35,087 bases of DNA from GCA-2708415 sp964353185 (GTDB lineage Bacteria > Pseudomonadota > Alphaproteobacteria > Micavibrionales > Micavibrionaceae), in contig CAYGUV010000016.1 in NCBI GenBank assembly GCA_964353185.1, forward strand, positions 1 through 35,087, in the 5' to 3' direction. Position 1 is the stretch's first letter, and each line of letters begins with the position of its first letter. Made by a program: the position numbers and the translations under genes. Under the pieces are notes generated by a model, which did not search any database, had not been told where the DNA came from, and saw nothing but the letters and a program-made list of their open reading frames with translations. Shown here in pieces: positions 16,633 through 25,378 of this stretch.

Positions 16633-18090
16633 TTAGATCCCTCCCATGCATATATATTTAATTTCTAAATAATCGTCTAACCCGTATTTTGATCCTTCGC
16701 GCCCTTGGCCAGATTCTTTAACGCCGCCAAAGGGAGCCATCTCATTTGATATCATGCCATCGTTTACACCGACGATACCGTATTCAAGTTGTTCAGCGAC
16801 GCGCCAAACCCTTCCAATGTCACGTGTATAGAAATAACTAGCCAATCCAAACGGCGTATCATTAGCCATTTTAATAGCTTCTTCTTCTGTTTTAAATTTA
16901 AATAGTGGCGCAACTGGGCCAAAAATCTCTTCGTTAAAAACCTGCATATTTTCATTTACGTTAGTTAAAATTGTAGGCTCAATAAAAGCTGGGCCAAGCG
17001 AAGATTGATGGTTTCCTGTTAAAGCTTGAGCACCTTTATCAATTGCGTCTTTAATGATGTTACGAACATTATCGGCTGCTTTTTCATGAATGAGGGGGCC
17101 AATTTTCACATCATCCTCCGTTCCAAAACCTACCTTAAGGTCTGCAACTGCTGTTTTTAATTTTTTAGCAAAGGTGTCATAAACTCCCTCTTGAACCAAT
17201 ATTCTGTTGGCGCAAACGCATGTTTGACCAGCATTTCGGAATTTACTTATCATTGCGCCTTCGACGGCTTGATCAAGGCCTGCGTCCTCAAAAACTATGA
17301 AGGGGGCATTGCCACCCAGTTCCATCGAAGTACGCTTAACTGTTTTTGCACAGGCCTCCATAAGCATTTTTCCAACGGGCGTAGACCCGGTGAAGGTAAC
17401 TTTTTTTACTAAAGGATTAGAAGTTAATTCTTCGCCAATTTCTTTTGTAATACCATTGACCATATTAATTACACCATCAGGAATACCTGCTTGTAAAGAA
17501 AGCTCAGCGATAGCTAATGCAGAGAGAGGCGTTTCATTGGCAGGTTTACAAACAACAGTACAACCTGCGGCTAAGGCAGGTGCAATTTTTCTGGCGAGCA
17601 TTGCATTAGGAAAATTCCATGGAGTGATACATGCGACAACTCCAACAGGCTGTTTAATGCAGACCAAACGCTTATCATTTGAAGGTGGAGAAATGGTATC
17701 TCCATAAATTCTTTTTGCCTCTTCGGCAAACCACTCGATGTAACTTGCACCGTAAGTGATTTCTCCAGAAGCTTCGGCTAAAGGCTTTCCTTGCTCTGCG
17801 GTGAGTAAGGCGGCAAGGTCTTCTTTATTCTCAATTATTAGATTATACCAACGTTTAAGATAGTTTGATCTTTCTTTTGCTGTTTTAGTACGCCAGCCTT
17901 GCAAAGCTTTGTGAGCAGCTTCGATAGCTTGAGCAGTTTCTTGAGCTCCGCATTCAGCGACGCTAGCTACGGTCTCACCGTTTGCAGGATTTGTAACTTT
18001 AAATTTTTTATTGCTTTTCGATGAAACCCATTTTCCATTTATTAATGCTTTTTCTTTTAATAAATTTGGGTTAGTGAGTTTTAAAGCCAT
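16633..18090 (-). CDS. gabD: Succinate-semialdehyde dehydrogenase GabD
   Basis: NAD(P)-dependent aldehyde dehydrogenase oxidising succinate semialdehyde to succinate, feeding the TCA cycle. The 485 residues match GabD. The cofactor and active-site marks are ITPWNFPNAMLARKIAPALAAG, FTGSTPVGK, MELGGNAPFIVF with the general-base glutamate, and GQTCVCANR with the catalytic cysteine. NDGMISNEMAPFGGVKESGQGREGS is typical of the SSADH branch. It is the first gene of gabD-gabT. The gap to the divergent rimK gene is 204 bp. No dedicated GABA regulator is in the window. Confidence 0.93.
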   Translation of the reverse strand: MALKLTNPNLLKEKALINGKWVSSKSNKKFKVTNPANGETVASVAECGAQETAQAIEAAHKALQGWRTKTAKERSNYLKRWYNLIIENKEDLAALLTAEQGKPLAEASGEITYGASYIEWFAEEAKRIYGDTISPPSNDKRLVCIKQPVGVVACITPWNFPNAMLARKIAPALAAGCTVVCKPANETPLSALAIAELSLQAGIPDGVINMVNGITKEIGEELTSNPLVKKVTFTGSTPVGKMLMEACAKTVKRTSMELGGNAPFIVFEDAGLDQAVEGAMISKFRNAGQTCVCANRILVQEGVYDTFAKKLKTAVADLKVGFGTEDDVKIGPLIHEKAADNVRNIIKDAIDKGAQALTGNHQSSLGPAFIEPTILTNVNENMQVFNEEIFGPVAPLFKFKTEEEAIKMANDTPFGLASYFYTRDIGRVWRVAEQLEYGIVGVNDGMISNEMAPFGGVKESGQGREGSKYGLDDYLEIKYICMGGI

Positions 18091-18294
18091 AAATTAATCC
18101 ATCAATTTTTTTAAAGGTGAATATATAGCTTACTTGTTTTTGGGTCGTAATTTGAATCTTTTTATAATTTATACGTACTATTTATGAAACTTAACGAGGA
18201 TTGAATAGAGTTTAAGTTTAATTGGATATAAAACCATCTTTCTTATAGTGTTAGTGTAATTAAATATATGTAATGAATAATAGGAATTAATAAT
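18091..18294. promoter_or_regulatory. Divergent gabD / rimK intergenic region
   Basis: This AT-rich 204-bp gap must hold both promoters. For rimK, TTGGGT (18140-18145), a 17-bp spacer and TATAAT (18163-18168) are a possible pair that would give a leader of about 120 bases. AGGA precedes the rimK ATG by nine bases. No convincing operator is seen. Confidence 0.35.
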
Positions 18295-19209
18295 ATGAAA
18301 ATTGGCATTCTCTCTAGGGCTCCAAAGTTATACTCAACACAAAGGTTAGTTGAGGCCGCAAAAGAGCGAGGGCACGATGTTAGAACGGTTGACTTGTTGC
18401 GCTGCTATATGAATATCACATCAGACAAGCCAACGGTATTTTACAAGCGCCATGGTGAAAGAGAACAATTAAAATTTGATGCTGTTATTCCGCGTATTGG
18501 CGCATCTGTGACATCATATGGTACGGCAGTTTTACGCCAATTTGAGGTTGGTAAAGTATATTCAATCAATGAATCTGTTGCCATTGCAAGATCGAGAGAC
18601 AAGTTGAGGGCACACCAGCTTTTTGCGAGAAGCTCATTAGGAATGCCAATTACAGGCTATGCTAATCGCGCCGAAGCCACTGAAGACTTAATTGAATTTG
18701 TTGGTGGAGCGCCCTTAATTGTAAAAGTCCTCAGCAGTACGCAGGGTAAGGGAGTATTAATCGCAGAAACAAACAAAGCTGCAGAAAGTTTGATTAATGC
18801 CTTTCGTGATATTGGGACAGAGTTCCTTGTTCAGGAATTTATCAAAGAAGCAGGCGGTGCGGATATTAGGTGTTTTGTTGTTGGCGATAAGGTAATTGCC
18901 GCAATGCAGCGAACCGCAAAAGAAGGGGAGTTTCGATCCAACCTACATATGGGCGGTACAGCAAAACTTATTAAACTAAGACCTGAGGAGCGTAAATTAG
19001 CGGTGAAAGCAGCAAAGGTAATGGGACTTGAACTAGCCGGTGTAGATTTGGTGCGTTCAGATCGTGGGCCGCTAGTATTAGAGGTAAATTCTTCACCAGG
19101 TTTAGAAGGTATTGAAAAGGCAACGGGAAAAGATATTGCAGGGGCGATTATTGAACATATTGAAAAACAGGCGATTAGAGGGCCGAGTAAAAATAGAACG
19201 AAGGGATAA
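18295..19209 (+). CDS. rimK: Alpha-L-glutamate ligase RimK
   Basis: ATP-grasp ligase that, in E. coli, adds glutamate residues to the C-terminus of ribosomal protein S6 and can make poly-alpha-glutamate. The 304 residues align with E. coli RimK throughout: MKIGILSR, the CYMNI segment, FDAVIPRIGASVTSYG, NESVAIARSRDKLR, the ATP-grasp stretch VGGAPLIVKVLSSTQGKGV, KEAGGADIRCFVVG, KEGEFRSNLHMGG and LEVNSSPGLEGIEKATG. The metal-binding EVN segment is intact. It is followed after nine bases by a zinc deacylase gene, a pairing recalled from other Proteobacteria, where a RimB-like zinc protease is often also present; none is seen here. Confidence 0.93.
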   Translation: MKIGILSRAPKLYSTQRLVEAAKERGHDVRTVDLLRCYMNITSDKPTVFYKRHGEREQLKFDAVIPRIGASVTSYGTAVLRQFEVGKVYSINESVAIARSRDKLRAHQLFARSSLGMPITGYANRAEATEDLIEFVGGAPLIVKVLSSTQGKGVLIAETNKAAESLINAFRDIGTEFLVQEFIKEAGGADIRCFVVGDKVIAAMQRTAKEGEFRSNLHMGGTAKLIKLRPEERKLAVKAAKVMGLELAGVDLVRSDRGPLVLEVNSSPGLEGIEKATGKDIAGAIIEHIEKQAIRGPSKNRTKG

Positions 19210-19218
19210 TATAGATCC

Positions 19219-20244
19219 ATGGGAAAAGAATTAATTATCGCAGGTACGAGTATTAAGCCTGGTGAGCGTAAGCGTCTTTTTTTAGATGTTGCAAAATTAT
19301 ATGATTTTACCGATATGAATATTCCTATTGAAGTTGTTCGTGGGAAAGAAGATGGCCCTATTTTATTTGTTAGTGGCGCCATTCATGGTGATGAAATTAA
19401 TGGTGTTGAAATTATCCGCCGGCTTTTAACGAAGAAAGCCCTCAAAAATATTAAAGGAACATTAGTTGCCGTTCCTATCGTCAATGTTTATGGATTTAAT
19501 ACCAACTCTCGTTATTTGCCAGATCGCCGTGACTTGAATAGATCATTTCCCGGTTCGCCCAAAGGATCTTTGGCGTCACAAATTGCAGATATTTTTCTAA
19601 ATGATGTTGTTGCAAAATGTACGCATGGTATTGATTTGCATTGCGCCGCTATAAAGCGAAGTAATTTGCCACAAATACGTGCATGCCTTGATGATAGCGA
19701 AGTTGCAAGAATGGCAAATGCTTTTAACGTACCTGTAATTTTGGATGCTGAATTGCGCGAAGGGTCATTGCGCGCCGCGGCAATAGAGAAAAAAATTCCT
19801 ATTATTTTGTTTGAGGGAGGAGAAGCGCTGCGTTTTAATGAAAAAACAATAAAAAGTGGACTGCAAGGTGTTTTGTCAGTCATGCGGGAGCTTGAGATGT
19901 TAAAGCCGCTAAAAAATAAAAAAATACCACATGATGTTTTTGTTGCGCGATCTAGCCATTGGCTTCGTGCACCGCATAGCGGAATTTTATCAAGTAAAGT
20001 TGCCTTGGGCGCACGGGTAAAGAAAAATCAAGTTTTGGGCGTTATTTCAGACCCTTTTGGGCGTGAAAAACACGAAATTATTGCCCGCCGAACAGGCATT
20101 GTCATTGGTGTGGCGACATTACCTCTGCTTAACCGTGGGGAGGCCGCATTTCATATCGCAACGTTTGAAGATTCAAATGCTGTTCAAGAACACGTAGATA
20201 TATTTGAAGACCGCTTTGATGGTGAAGATCTAGAACGGTTTTAA
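19219..20244 (+). CDS. Succinylglutamate desuccinylase/aspartoacylase-family zinc hydrolase
   Basis: An M14-like zinc deacylase of the AstE/AspA family, 341 residues. The zinc ligands are H56 and E59 in GAIHGDEINGVE and H141 in IDLHCAA. RDLNRSFPG (104-112) is the substrate-carboxylate segment, and E199 in LFEGGEALRF is the likely general base. A beta-rich C-terminal domain (HSGILSSKVALGARVKKNQ) ends the protein. It is co-transcribed with rimK, so a substrate connected to glutamyl tails or N-acyl-glutamate is a reasonable guess. The astABCD arginine-degradation genes are absent here, so AstE function is not supported. Confidence 0.85.
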   Translation: MGKELIIAGTSIKPGERKRLFLDVAKLYDFTDMNIPIEVVRGKEDGPILFVSGAIHGDEINGVEIIRRLLTKKALKNIKGTLVAVPIVNVYGFNTNSRYLPDRRDLNRSFPGSPKGSLASQIADIFLNDVVAKCTHGIDLHCAAIKRSNLPQIRACLDDSEVARMANAFNVPVILDAELREGSLRAAAIEKKIPIILFEGGEALRFNEKTIKSGLQGVLSVMRELEMLKPLKNKKIPHDVFVARSSHWLRAPHSGILSSKVALGARVKKNQVLGVISDPFGREKHEIIARRTGIVIGVATLPLLNRGEAAFHIATFEDSNAVQEHVDIFEDRFDGEDLERF

Positions 20245-20460
20245 GAGTTGTAAAGATAATTCCTAATTAAATTTAAGATCAATTGACTATGTTCTATATT
20301 TGCCATACAACGGCGGCAATGATGTTTGTGTTGGCGCGAGGTGGTATTTTTTAGACCCCATCTAATCTTCATGAATTTGTAACATTACCCTGCCTCCTTC
20401 GCGCGGTTTGCAGCGCAACGCCTTATCTTTTTAAAAAAGATTGGGCAAAAAGGAAATATT
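20245..20460 (+). promoter_or_regulatory. Leader region of the DEAD-box helicase gene
   Basis: A 216-bp non-coding stretch. It contains a 17-bp palindrome, ATCTTTTT (20425-20432) with AAAAAAGAT (20433-20441), ending just before the ribosome-binding site AAAGGA. In the mRNA this hairpin could hide the start region. I see no recognisable riboswitch or clear promoter. Confidence 0.35.
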
Positions 20461-21723
20461 ATGACGATAACGAGCTTTCATCATTTGGGACTAGTGGAGG
20501 AGCTTACGCGGTCCCTTGACGAAAATAATTATAATACCCCTACACCCATCCAAATAAACGCGATTCCCGCTTTATTAGAAGGGCAAGACTTACTGGGTAT
20601 TGCACAAACAGGAACGGGTAAGACGGCTGCTTTTGCCTTGCCTATTTTGCATCATCTGTTTTCAACGCCTTGTAAATTAAAGCCATGTATGGTGCGCGCC
20701 TTAGTCCTTGCCCCGACAAGAGAGTTAGCGATTCAGATTGCGGAGAATTGTGAAGTTTATGCGCAGTATCTTTCCTTAAGCCAAACCACGGTATATGGGG
20801 GTGTAAAACATAAAGCTCAAATTCAGGCAATGTCCAAGGGAGTGGATCTTCTTATTGCAACACCAGGAAGATTGCTTGATTTAATGCAGCAAGGCTGCAT
20901 TGATTTGAGTATGGTAACGCATTTAGTTTTGGATGAAGCGGACCGCATGTTGGACATGGGTTTTATTAATGATATTAGAAAAATTATGTTGAATATTCCA
21001 AAGGAGCGTCAAACATTACTCTTTTCTGCGACGATGCCTGCTTCTATTAATAAGCTGGCAAATAGCCTATTGGATAACCCAAAGCGCGTGGATGTTACAC
21101 CAGAGGTCGTAACAGTCCGAAAAATTAATCAAACTATTTATAAAGTTCCTAAGAAAAATAAGCGGGCTTTGTTGGCAACATTGCTTCAAAACGAAGATAT
21201 CTCTAAGGCAATTGTCTTTAGTCGAACAAAGCATGGAGCCAACCGTATTGTAAAAGAGTTAGAGCATGCGGGGGTTTCCACCGCCGCTATTCACGGAAAT
21301 AAATCACAAACAGCGCGACAAAAAGCATTAGACGAATTTAAGCAAGGCAATCTTAGGACTTTGGTTGCAACAGATATTGCGGCGCGCGGTATCGATGTTG
21401 ATAATATTACGCATGTCATAAATTATGACCTTCCGTCAGAGCCAGAAAGCTATGTTCACCGAATTGGCCGTACGGCGCGTGCGGGTACCAAGGGTACAGC
21501 AATTTCATTTTGTGATGAAACAGAAGGAAAAATCCTGACTGTTATTGAAAAAATAATTAAGTTTAAAATACCTATTGTAAAAACACCTGACCTTTTGAAG
21601 TTAGAGCCGTTGCCTGAAGAAGTCAAAGAACGTTCGGCACCTGTTCGAAAGAAAACAAATAATGCATTCCAAAAGAGTAAGATGAAGAAAAACCGGACGC
21701 GTCTAGGTAAAAATAGAAAATAG
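20461..21723 (+). CDS. DEAD-box ATP-dependent RNA helicase (RhlE-like)
   Basis: Cytoplasmic RNA helicase, 420 residues, for RNA or ribosome remodelling. Motifs in order are the Q motif (TPTPIQ, Q31), Walker A QTGTGKTA (49-56), PTRELA, TPGRLLD, DEAD (158-161) and SAT (189-191). The C-terminal domain has VFSRTKHGAN, ATDIAARGIDVD and HRIGRTARAG. A short basic tail (KKTNNAFQKSKMKKNRTR) probably adds RNA affinity. The layout is RhlE/RhlB-like; I lean to RhlE. A strong hairpin straddles its stop codon and separates it from argH. Confidence 0.93.
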   Translation: MTITSFHHLGLVEELTRSLDENNYNTPTPIQINAIPALLEGQDLLGIAQTGTGKTAAFALPILHHLFSTPCKLKPCMVRALVLAPTRELAIQIAENCEVYAQYLSLSQTTVYGGVKHKAQIQAMSKGVDLLIATPGRLLDLMQQGCIDLSMVTHLVLDEADRMLDMGFINDIRKIMLNIPKERQTLLFSATMPASINKLANSLLDNPKRVDVTPEVVTVRKINQTIYKVPKKNKRALLATLLQNEDISKAIVFSRTKHGANRIVKELEHAGVSTAAIHGNKSQTARQKALDEFKQGNLRTLVATDIAARGIDVDNITHVINYDLPSEPESYVHRIGRTARAGTKGTAISFCDETEGKILTVIEKIIKFKIPIVKTPDLLKLEPLPEEVKERSAPVRKKTNNAFQKSKMKKNRTRLGKNRK

Positions 21724-21763
21724 GAGGCCAAGATCAATTTATTGATTAATTCTTGGTCTTCCT
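21722..21763 (+). terminator. 42-base hairpin between helicase and argH
   Basis: CCAAGA (21728-21733) pairs with TCTTGG (21751-21756), ATCAAT (21733-21738) with ATTGAT (21741-21746), and AGGA (21722-21725) with TCCT (21760-21763). It begins at the helicase stop codon. It lacks a T-run, so it may be an mRNA stability or processing structure rather than an intrinsic terminator. Confidence 0.4.
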
Positions 21764-21813
21764 ATAAGAATTATTTAAAATATTTACCTATTATAACTGA
21801 AGCGGCGTTTATT

Positions 21814-23154
21814 ATGAGCAAAACAGATTCTAAATCCCAAAGTAATGCGATGTGGGGCGGGCGATTCCAAGCAAAACCGTCAGATGTCATGTCTGAAATT
21901 AATAGTTCTATAGATGTTGATCAGAGGCTTTGGCAGCAAGACATTGCCGGATCTATTGCCCATTGTAAAATGTTGGTTGCGCAGAATATCATTGCAAAAG
22001 AAGAGGGGCAAAAAATTGAAGAGGGCCTCAACCAAGTAGCGCAAGAAATTCAATCTGGTGAATTTAATTTCAAAGTAGAGTTAGAAGATATTCATATGAA
22101 TGTCGAAAGCCGTCTAAAAGAAATTATTGGCGATGTGGCCGGGAAATTACATACAGCGCGTTCGCGAAATGATCAGGTTGCAACTGATTTTAGATTGTGG
22201 GTGCGCGGCGCCTGCGAAGATGTGATTGTGAAAATAGAAAATTTTCAAAAAGCTTTAGATAATATAGCGGATCAACATCACGATTCTATTATGCCTGGTT
22301 TCACACATCTTCAGGTAGCACAGCCAATTACCCTAGCGATGCACTTGGGTGCGTATAGCGAGATGATGAAAAGAGATGCGTCCCGATTTCTAGATTGTTT
22401 AAAAAGGTTGAACCAATGCCCGCTAGGGGCGTGCGCCTTGTCAGGGACTGGTTTTAATACCAATCGTGAAATGACTGCAAAAACATTAGGTTTTGATGCG
22501 CCGATGCCTAATACGTTAGACGCGGTTTCCGCCCGTGACTTTGCGATGGAGTTTTTGTTTTGTTCGGCACAATGCGGGCTAAACCTTTCTAGATTAGCGG
22601 AAGAAATTATTTTATGGGCGACGCCACAATTTAATTTTATACAATTGGATGACCAATGGTCTACAGGTTCGTCGATTATGCCGCAAAAAAAGAACCCTGA
22701 TGCGGCAGAGCTGGTGCGGGCAAAAACGGGGCGTTTAAATGGTAATTTATTACAATTAATGACAGTAATGAAAGCATTACCGCTCGCGTATAATAAAGAT
22801 ATGCAAGAAGATAAAGCATCTGTTTTTGAGAGTTTTGATACGATATGCCTTTGCTTAGATGCCATGACAGGCATGATTAGTAGTGCGAAATTCAACCTCC
22901 CTAAGATGCAAGAAGCTGCCGAAAGCGGCTTTGCCACAGCGACAGAGATTGCTGATTGGTTGGTTAGAAATTTAAATATGCCTTTTCGTGATGCGCATCA
23001 CGTTACGGGTAAAATTGTAAAATTAGCAGAAAACAAAAACTGTTATTTAATGGATTTACCATTAGATGATATGCAAGAAATTGAATCCAGAATTACAGAT
23101 GATATTTATAATTACTTAAACGCAAAAAAAGCGATAGAAACCCGTAAAAAATAA
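21814..23154 (+). CDS. argH: Argininosuccinate lyase ArgH
   Basis: Splits argininosuccinate into arginine and fumarate, the last step of arginine synthesis. From the ATG at 21814 the protein has 446 residues. MWGGRF at residues 13-18, HMNVESRL, TARSRNDQVATDFRLW, LPGFTHLQ-like MPGFTHLQ, and the fumarase-superfamily signature GSSIMPQKKNPD are all intact. The frame is open from a TTG at 21742, but that start lies inside the hairpin and would add 24 residues unlike the family, so 21814 is preferred. It converges on argG with only 12 bp between the two stop codons. Confidence 0.96.
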   Translation: MSKTDSKSQSNAMWGGRFQAKPSDVMSEINSSIDVDQRLWQQDIAGSIAHCKMLVAQNIIAKEEGQKIEEGLNQVAQEIQSGEFNFKVELEDIHMNVESRLKEIIGDVAGKLHTARSRNDQVATDFRLWVRGACEDVIVKIENFQKALDNIADQHHDSIMPGFTHLQVAQPITLAMHLGAYSEMMKRDASRFLDCLKRLNQCPLGACALSGTGFNTNREMTAKTLGFDAPMPNTLDAVSARDFAMEFLFCSAQCGLNLSRLAEEIILWATPQFNFIQLDDQWSTGSSIMPQKKNPDAAELVRAKTGRLNGNLLQLMTVMKALPLAYNKDMQEDKASVFESFDTICLCLDAMTGMISSAKFNLPKMQEAAESGFATATEIADWLVRNLNMPFRDAHHVTGKIVKLAENKNCYLMDLPLDDMQEIESRITDDIYNYLNAKKAIETRKK

Positions 23155-23166
23155 TTACTATATTTT

Positions 23167-24381
23167 TTAAGCTTCTTTGTTTTTTATTTGATGATATAAA
23201 ACTTGTTCATAGGCATGTAATTTTGCGCTACCTTCTGCATCACGTGCATCGTAGAATTCCGAAAACTCCCCGTAAACAGATCCGGCGCCTTCCAAAAGAT
23301 CGTAAGGCGTTTGTACTGTGGCATTTTCAATACGGTGTGGGGCTAGGCAGATGGTACATTCACCAGATACGCGTTTTTGGGAATGATCCATGTAAGCTCT
23401 TAAGTCATCAATAAGCGGGTCAAAAAATAAAGCCTCATGTATAAGGCGTCCGAATTCATGGGCAATTTTTTGTTTAAAGAAGATTTGAGCTTGGGTCATG
23501 ACATGCTTTTCTAGCGTCCTATGCGCTTCGTATAATATGTCTGCCGCTGGTGATTCGTAGGCGATGCGGCCTTTTTTCCCCGGAATAGATGTGCCTAGGT
23601 GATAATGACGGCCAATCCCCATTTTCCCGCCTAATTCAGCAAGCTTTTGGATTACATTTAAAGAGTCATTTGTTTTTTCGCCATCAATGTTTAAAGAGAT
23701 TGGTTGTCCTTTATCAAAAGTAATTTTAATTACTTCTCGCGTGAGGTTTTTGTCTATTTGAGCATACCAAGCATCCTCTGGTATTAATCCTTGGGACGTA
23801 TGCGTTTCTTCACCACCTATAGAAACACCCCATAATCCTGCATTGTAAGAATACTTGGATTTTTCAGGAACTGAAATATTATGCTTTTTCAAGAAATTTT
23901 GTGAAAATTCTCTTTTTATATTATGTTCCCGAACAGGTGCGATTGATTGAATGTTGTCCCCTAACACATGCGCTACTAAGTCGAAGCGATATTGGTCATT
24001 TCCCGCGCCTGTACAGCCATTGGCAACAATTTTAATGCCGCGTTCTTGAGCAAAGTTAATAGTTTCGCGCGCTTGGATAAGTCGCTCAGAGCCAACACAT
24101 AATGGGTACCCATCGCGGTTTACGTGGCCAAAAATAAGGTACTTAATAATTTCATCGTAATATGCTTTGGAGGCATCGATATAGACATGCTCATCAGATT
24201 TTACTTCCTTGGCTCGGTCGGCGACTTGTTTTTGAATATCTTTATCCATCGCGCCTGTGTCGATGACACAAGTAATAACCTTTTTAAGGTTATAATTTTC
24301 GCGCATATAAGGCACCAACATTGATGTGTCTAGCCCGCCAGAAAAGGCAACAACAGCAGTATCTGATTGAGGTTTATTCAT
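23167..24381 (-). CDS. argG: Argininosuccinate synthase ArgG
   Basis: Joins citrulline and aspartate using ATP, forming argininosuccinate for ArgH. The 404 residues start at the ATG at 24381. The ATP-binding PP-loop is AFSGGLDTS (12-20), and NGCTGAGNDQYRF is the citrulline/aspartate-site motif. The frame extends to a TTG at 24402, but GTGGAG upstream of 24381 and family alignment favour the ATG. It begins five bases after the stop of an unknown gene, so the two are coupled. Phrases such as YPLCVGSERLIQAR and YNAGLWGVSIGGEETHTS recall the ArgG type of Bacteroidota and Xanthomonas rather than the common proteobacterial form. Confidence 0.94.
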   Translation of the reverse strand: MNKPQSDTAVVAFSGGLDTSMLVPYMRENYNLKKVITCVIDTGAMDKDIQKQVADRAKEVKSDEHVYIDASKAYYDEIIKYLIFGHVNRDGYPLCVGSERLIQARETINFAQERGIKIVANGCTGAGNDQYRFDLVAHVLGDNIQSIAPVREHNIKREFSQNFLKKHNISVPEKSKYSYNAGLWGVSIGGEETHTSQGLIPEDAWYAQIDKNLTREVIKITFDKGQPISLNIDGEKTNDSLNVIQKLAELGGKMGIGRHYHLGTSIPGKKGRIAYESPAADILYEAHRTLEKHVMTQAQIFFKQKIAHEFGRLIHEALFFDPLIDDLRAYMDHSQKRVSGECTICLAPHRIENATVQTPYDLLEGAGSVYGEFSEFYDARDAEGSAKLHAYEQVLYHQIKNKEA

Positions 24382-24386
24382 GGTTA

Positions 24387-25232
24387 TTATTTCTCCACAC
24401 AAATGGGTAAGTATAAATTATTGTCTTTTTCAATATGAATAGGGTTGGTTATATAAAAACGCTCACCCACTAAAATTCTTTCTTGTATTTCTTGTTTCAT
24501 TTTTAAATCGTCAGATTTGAGTAAAAAATCAGGCTCTTCAATAATGTTAGTGTTTTTATCATTTAAAATTCTGTTCGCATCCAAGGATATTTTCATACTA
24601 TAGGTAAAACTCATGTCACGTAATGGATGTAGGGGCATTGTTGTGCGTTGAATATACATTTTTTCACCAAACAAGGCATGAGTTAAAAGTGCTTTGTTAT
24701 CATATTGTGAAATGCCTATGAACTGTTCTTTATTTTCTGCGCTATATACGTGCAGACCGGCATATTTTGTAATATTCCCTAATTTAGGAATATCCATTTG
24801 GGGCAATTGCCTTCTTAAAGAAAATAAAGAATACCCAACAAGTGTTTGGCCATCCATGCCAAGGCCTGCAATTTGTCCGCTTAAGGGTATATAATCTAAA
24901 GTATTTAAATCTACGTGTGGGTCCCGTTCATAAAATTCTAAAAGTGTGTCAGGGGCCTTGTCTATTGGTAAGGCAAACCCTATGACAGCGCTTTGCATGA
25001 GGACACAGTCAATATAAACCCAGTTGGCCATTTTTAAATCTGGGTTTCCGAAAGCTAAGGAGTTTGAGACAAGATAGGCCTCATGAAAACTGCGTTGTTT
25101 TGGATCTTCTAATAATTTAACAACTTCGTGCCCTTCAAAAATTGATAAATCAAGGCTATCCAATAAATTTTCACTAGTAGAGATATAAGGTTTTAGACCC
25201 ATATCTATAAGATTTTTTATGTTTTTTTCCAT
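24387..25232 (-). CDS. Unrecognised protein coupled to argG
   Basis: I do not recognise this 281-residue protein. It has no signal peptide, membrane helix, P-loop, HTH or obvious catalytic motif. It is a mixed alpha/beta, soluble-looking protein with scattered aromatic residues, a glycine-rich segment (LSGQIAGLGMDGQTLVGYSLF, about 127-147) and a hydrophobic strand, ANWVYIDCVLMQSAVIGFALP. It reads through cleanly and ends in two stop codons (TAATAA) five bases before argG. It is preceded by a candidate promoter and a 22-bp palindrome. A role in arginine or citrulline metabolism or its control is inferred from position only. The ATG at 25232 has a poor ribosome-binding site. Confidence 0.75.
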   Translation of the reverse strand: MEKNIKNLIDMGLKPYISTSENLLDSLDLSIFEGHEVVKLLEDPKQRSFHEAYLVSNSLAFGNPDLKMANWVYIDCVLMQSAVIGFALPIDKAPDTLLEFYERDPHVDLNTLDYIPLSGQIAGLGMDGQTLVGYSLFSLRRQLPQMDIPKLGNITKYAGLHVYSAENKEQFIGISQYDNKALLTHALFGEKMYIQRTTMPLHPLRDMSFTYSMKISLDANRILNDKNTNIIEEPDFLLKSDDLKMKQEIQERILVGERFYITNPIHIEKDNNLYLPICVEK

Positions 25233-25269
25233 GTTGCAAATAGCTTTCGCGGTTCTTCATCACAATTTT

Positions 25270-25291
25270 CCGCATATAAATTTATGTGCGG
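25270..25291 (-). promoter_or_regulatory. 22-bp palindrome, candidate operator for the argG operon
   Basis: Left half CCGCATATAAA and right half TTTATGTGCGG are reverse complements except for one position. It starts a few bases past the predicted transcription start and 38 bp before the first ATG. Neither strand has a T-run after it, which argues against a terminator. It does not match the ArgR box consensus (TGAAT-N4-ATTCA) well. Confidence 0.5.
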
Positions 25292-25301
25292 TATGACCCA
25301 A

Positions 25302-25330
25302 TTAGTATGGAGGTACTTTCTTAATATCAA
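25302..25330 (-). promoter_or_regulatory. Candidate promoter for the unknown gene and argG
   Basis: On the minus strand, TTGATA (25325-25330) and TACTAA (25302-25307) are 17 bp apart, predicting a start near 25295, right beside the palindrome. The -10 match is modest. Confidence 0.35.
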
Positions 25331-25378
25331 GGAGTGATGTCAAGTAATAGTTTTATATGAAAAAGAGCGTTTCAGGTG

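Noticed and set aside
18134..18150. Fourth copy of the interspersed repeat (TTTGGGTCGTAA, 12 bases shared with the reverse complement of copy 2)
   Set aside because: The diagnostic GCGGACAT part is missing and there is no arm. A 12-base match in AT-rich sequence may be chance.
19219..20244. AstE (arginine succinyltransferase pathway)
   Set aside because: No astA, astB, astC or astD in the window, and the partner gene is rimK; the family name alone does not give AstE.
23146..23168. Bidirectional terminator between argH and argG
   Set aside because: AAAAAATA and TATTTTTT can pair, but the stem is purely A-T and partly inside both genes' ends, so too weak to call.
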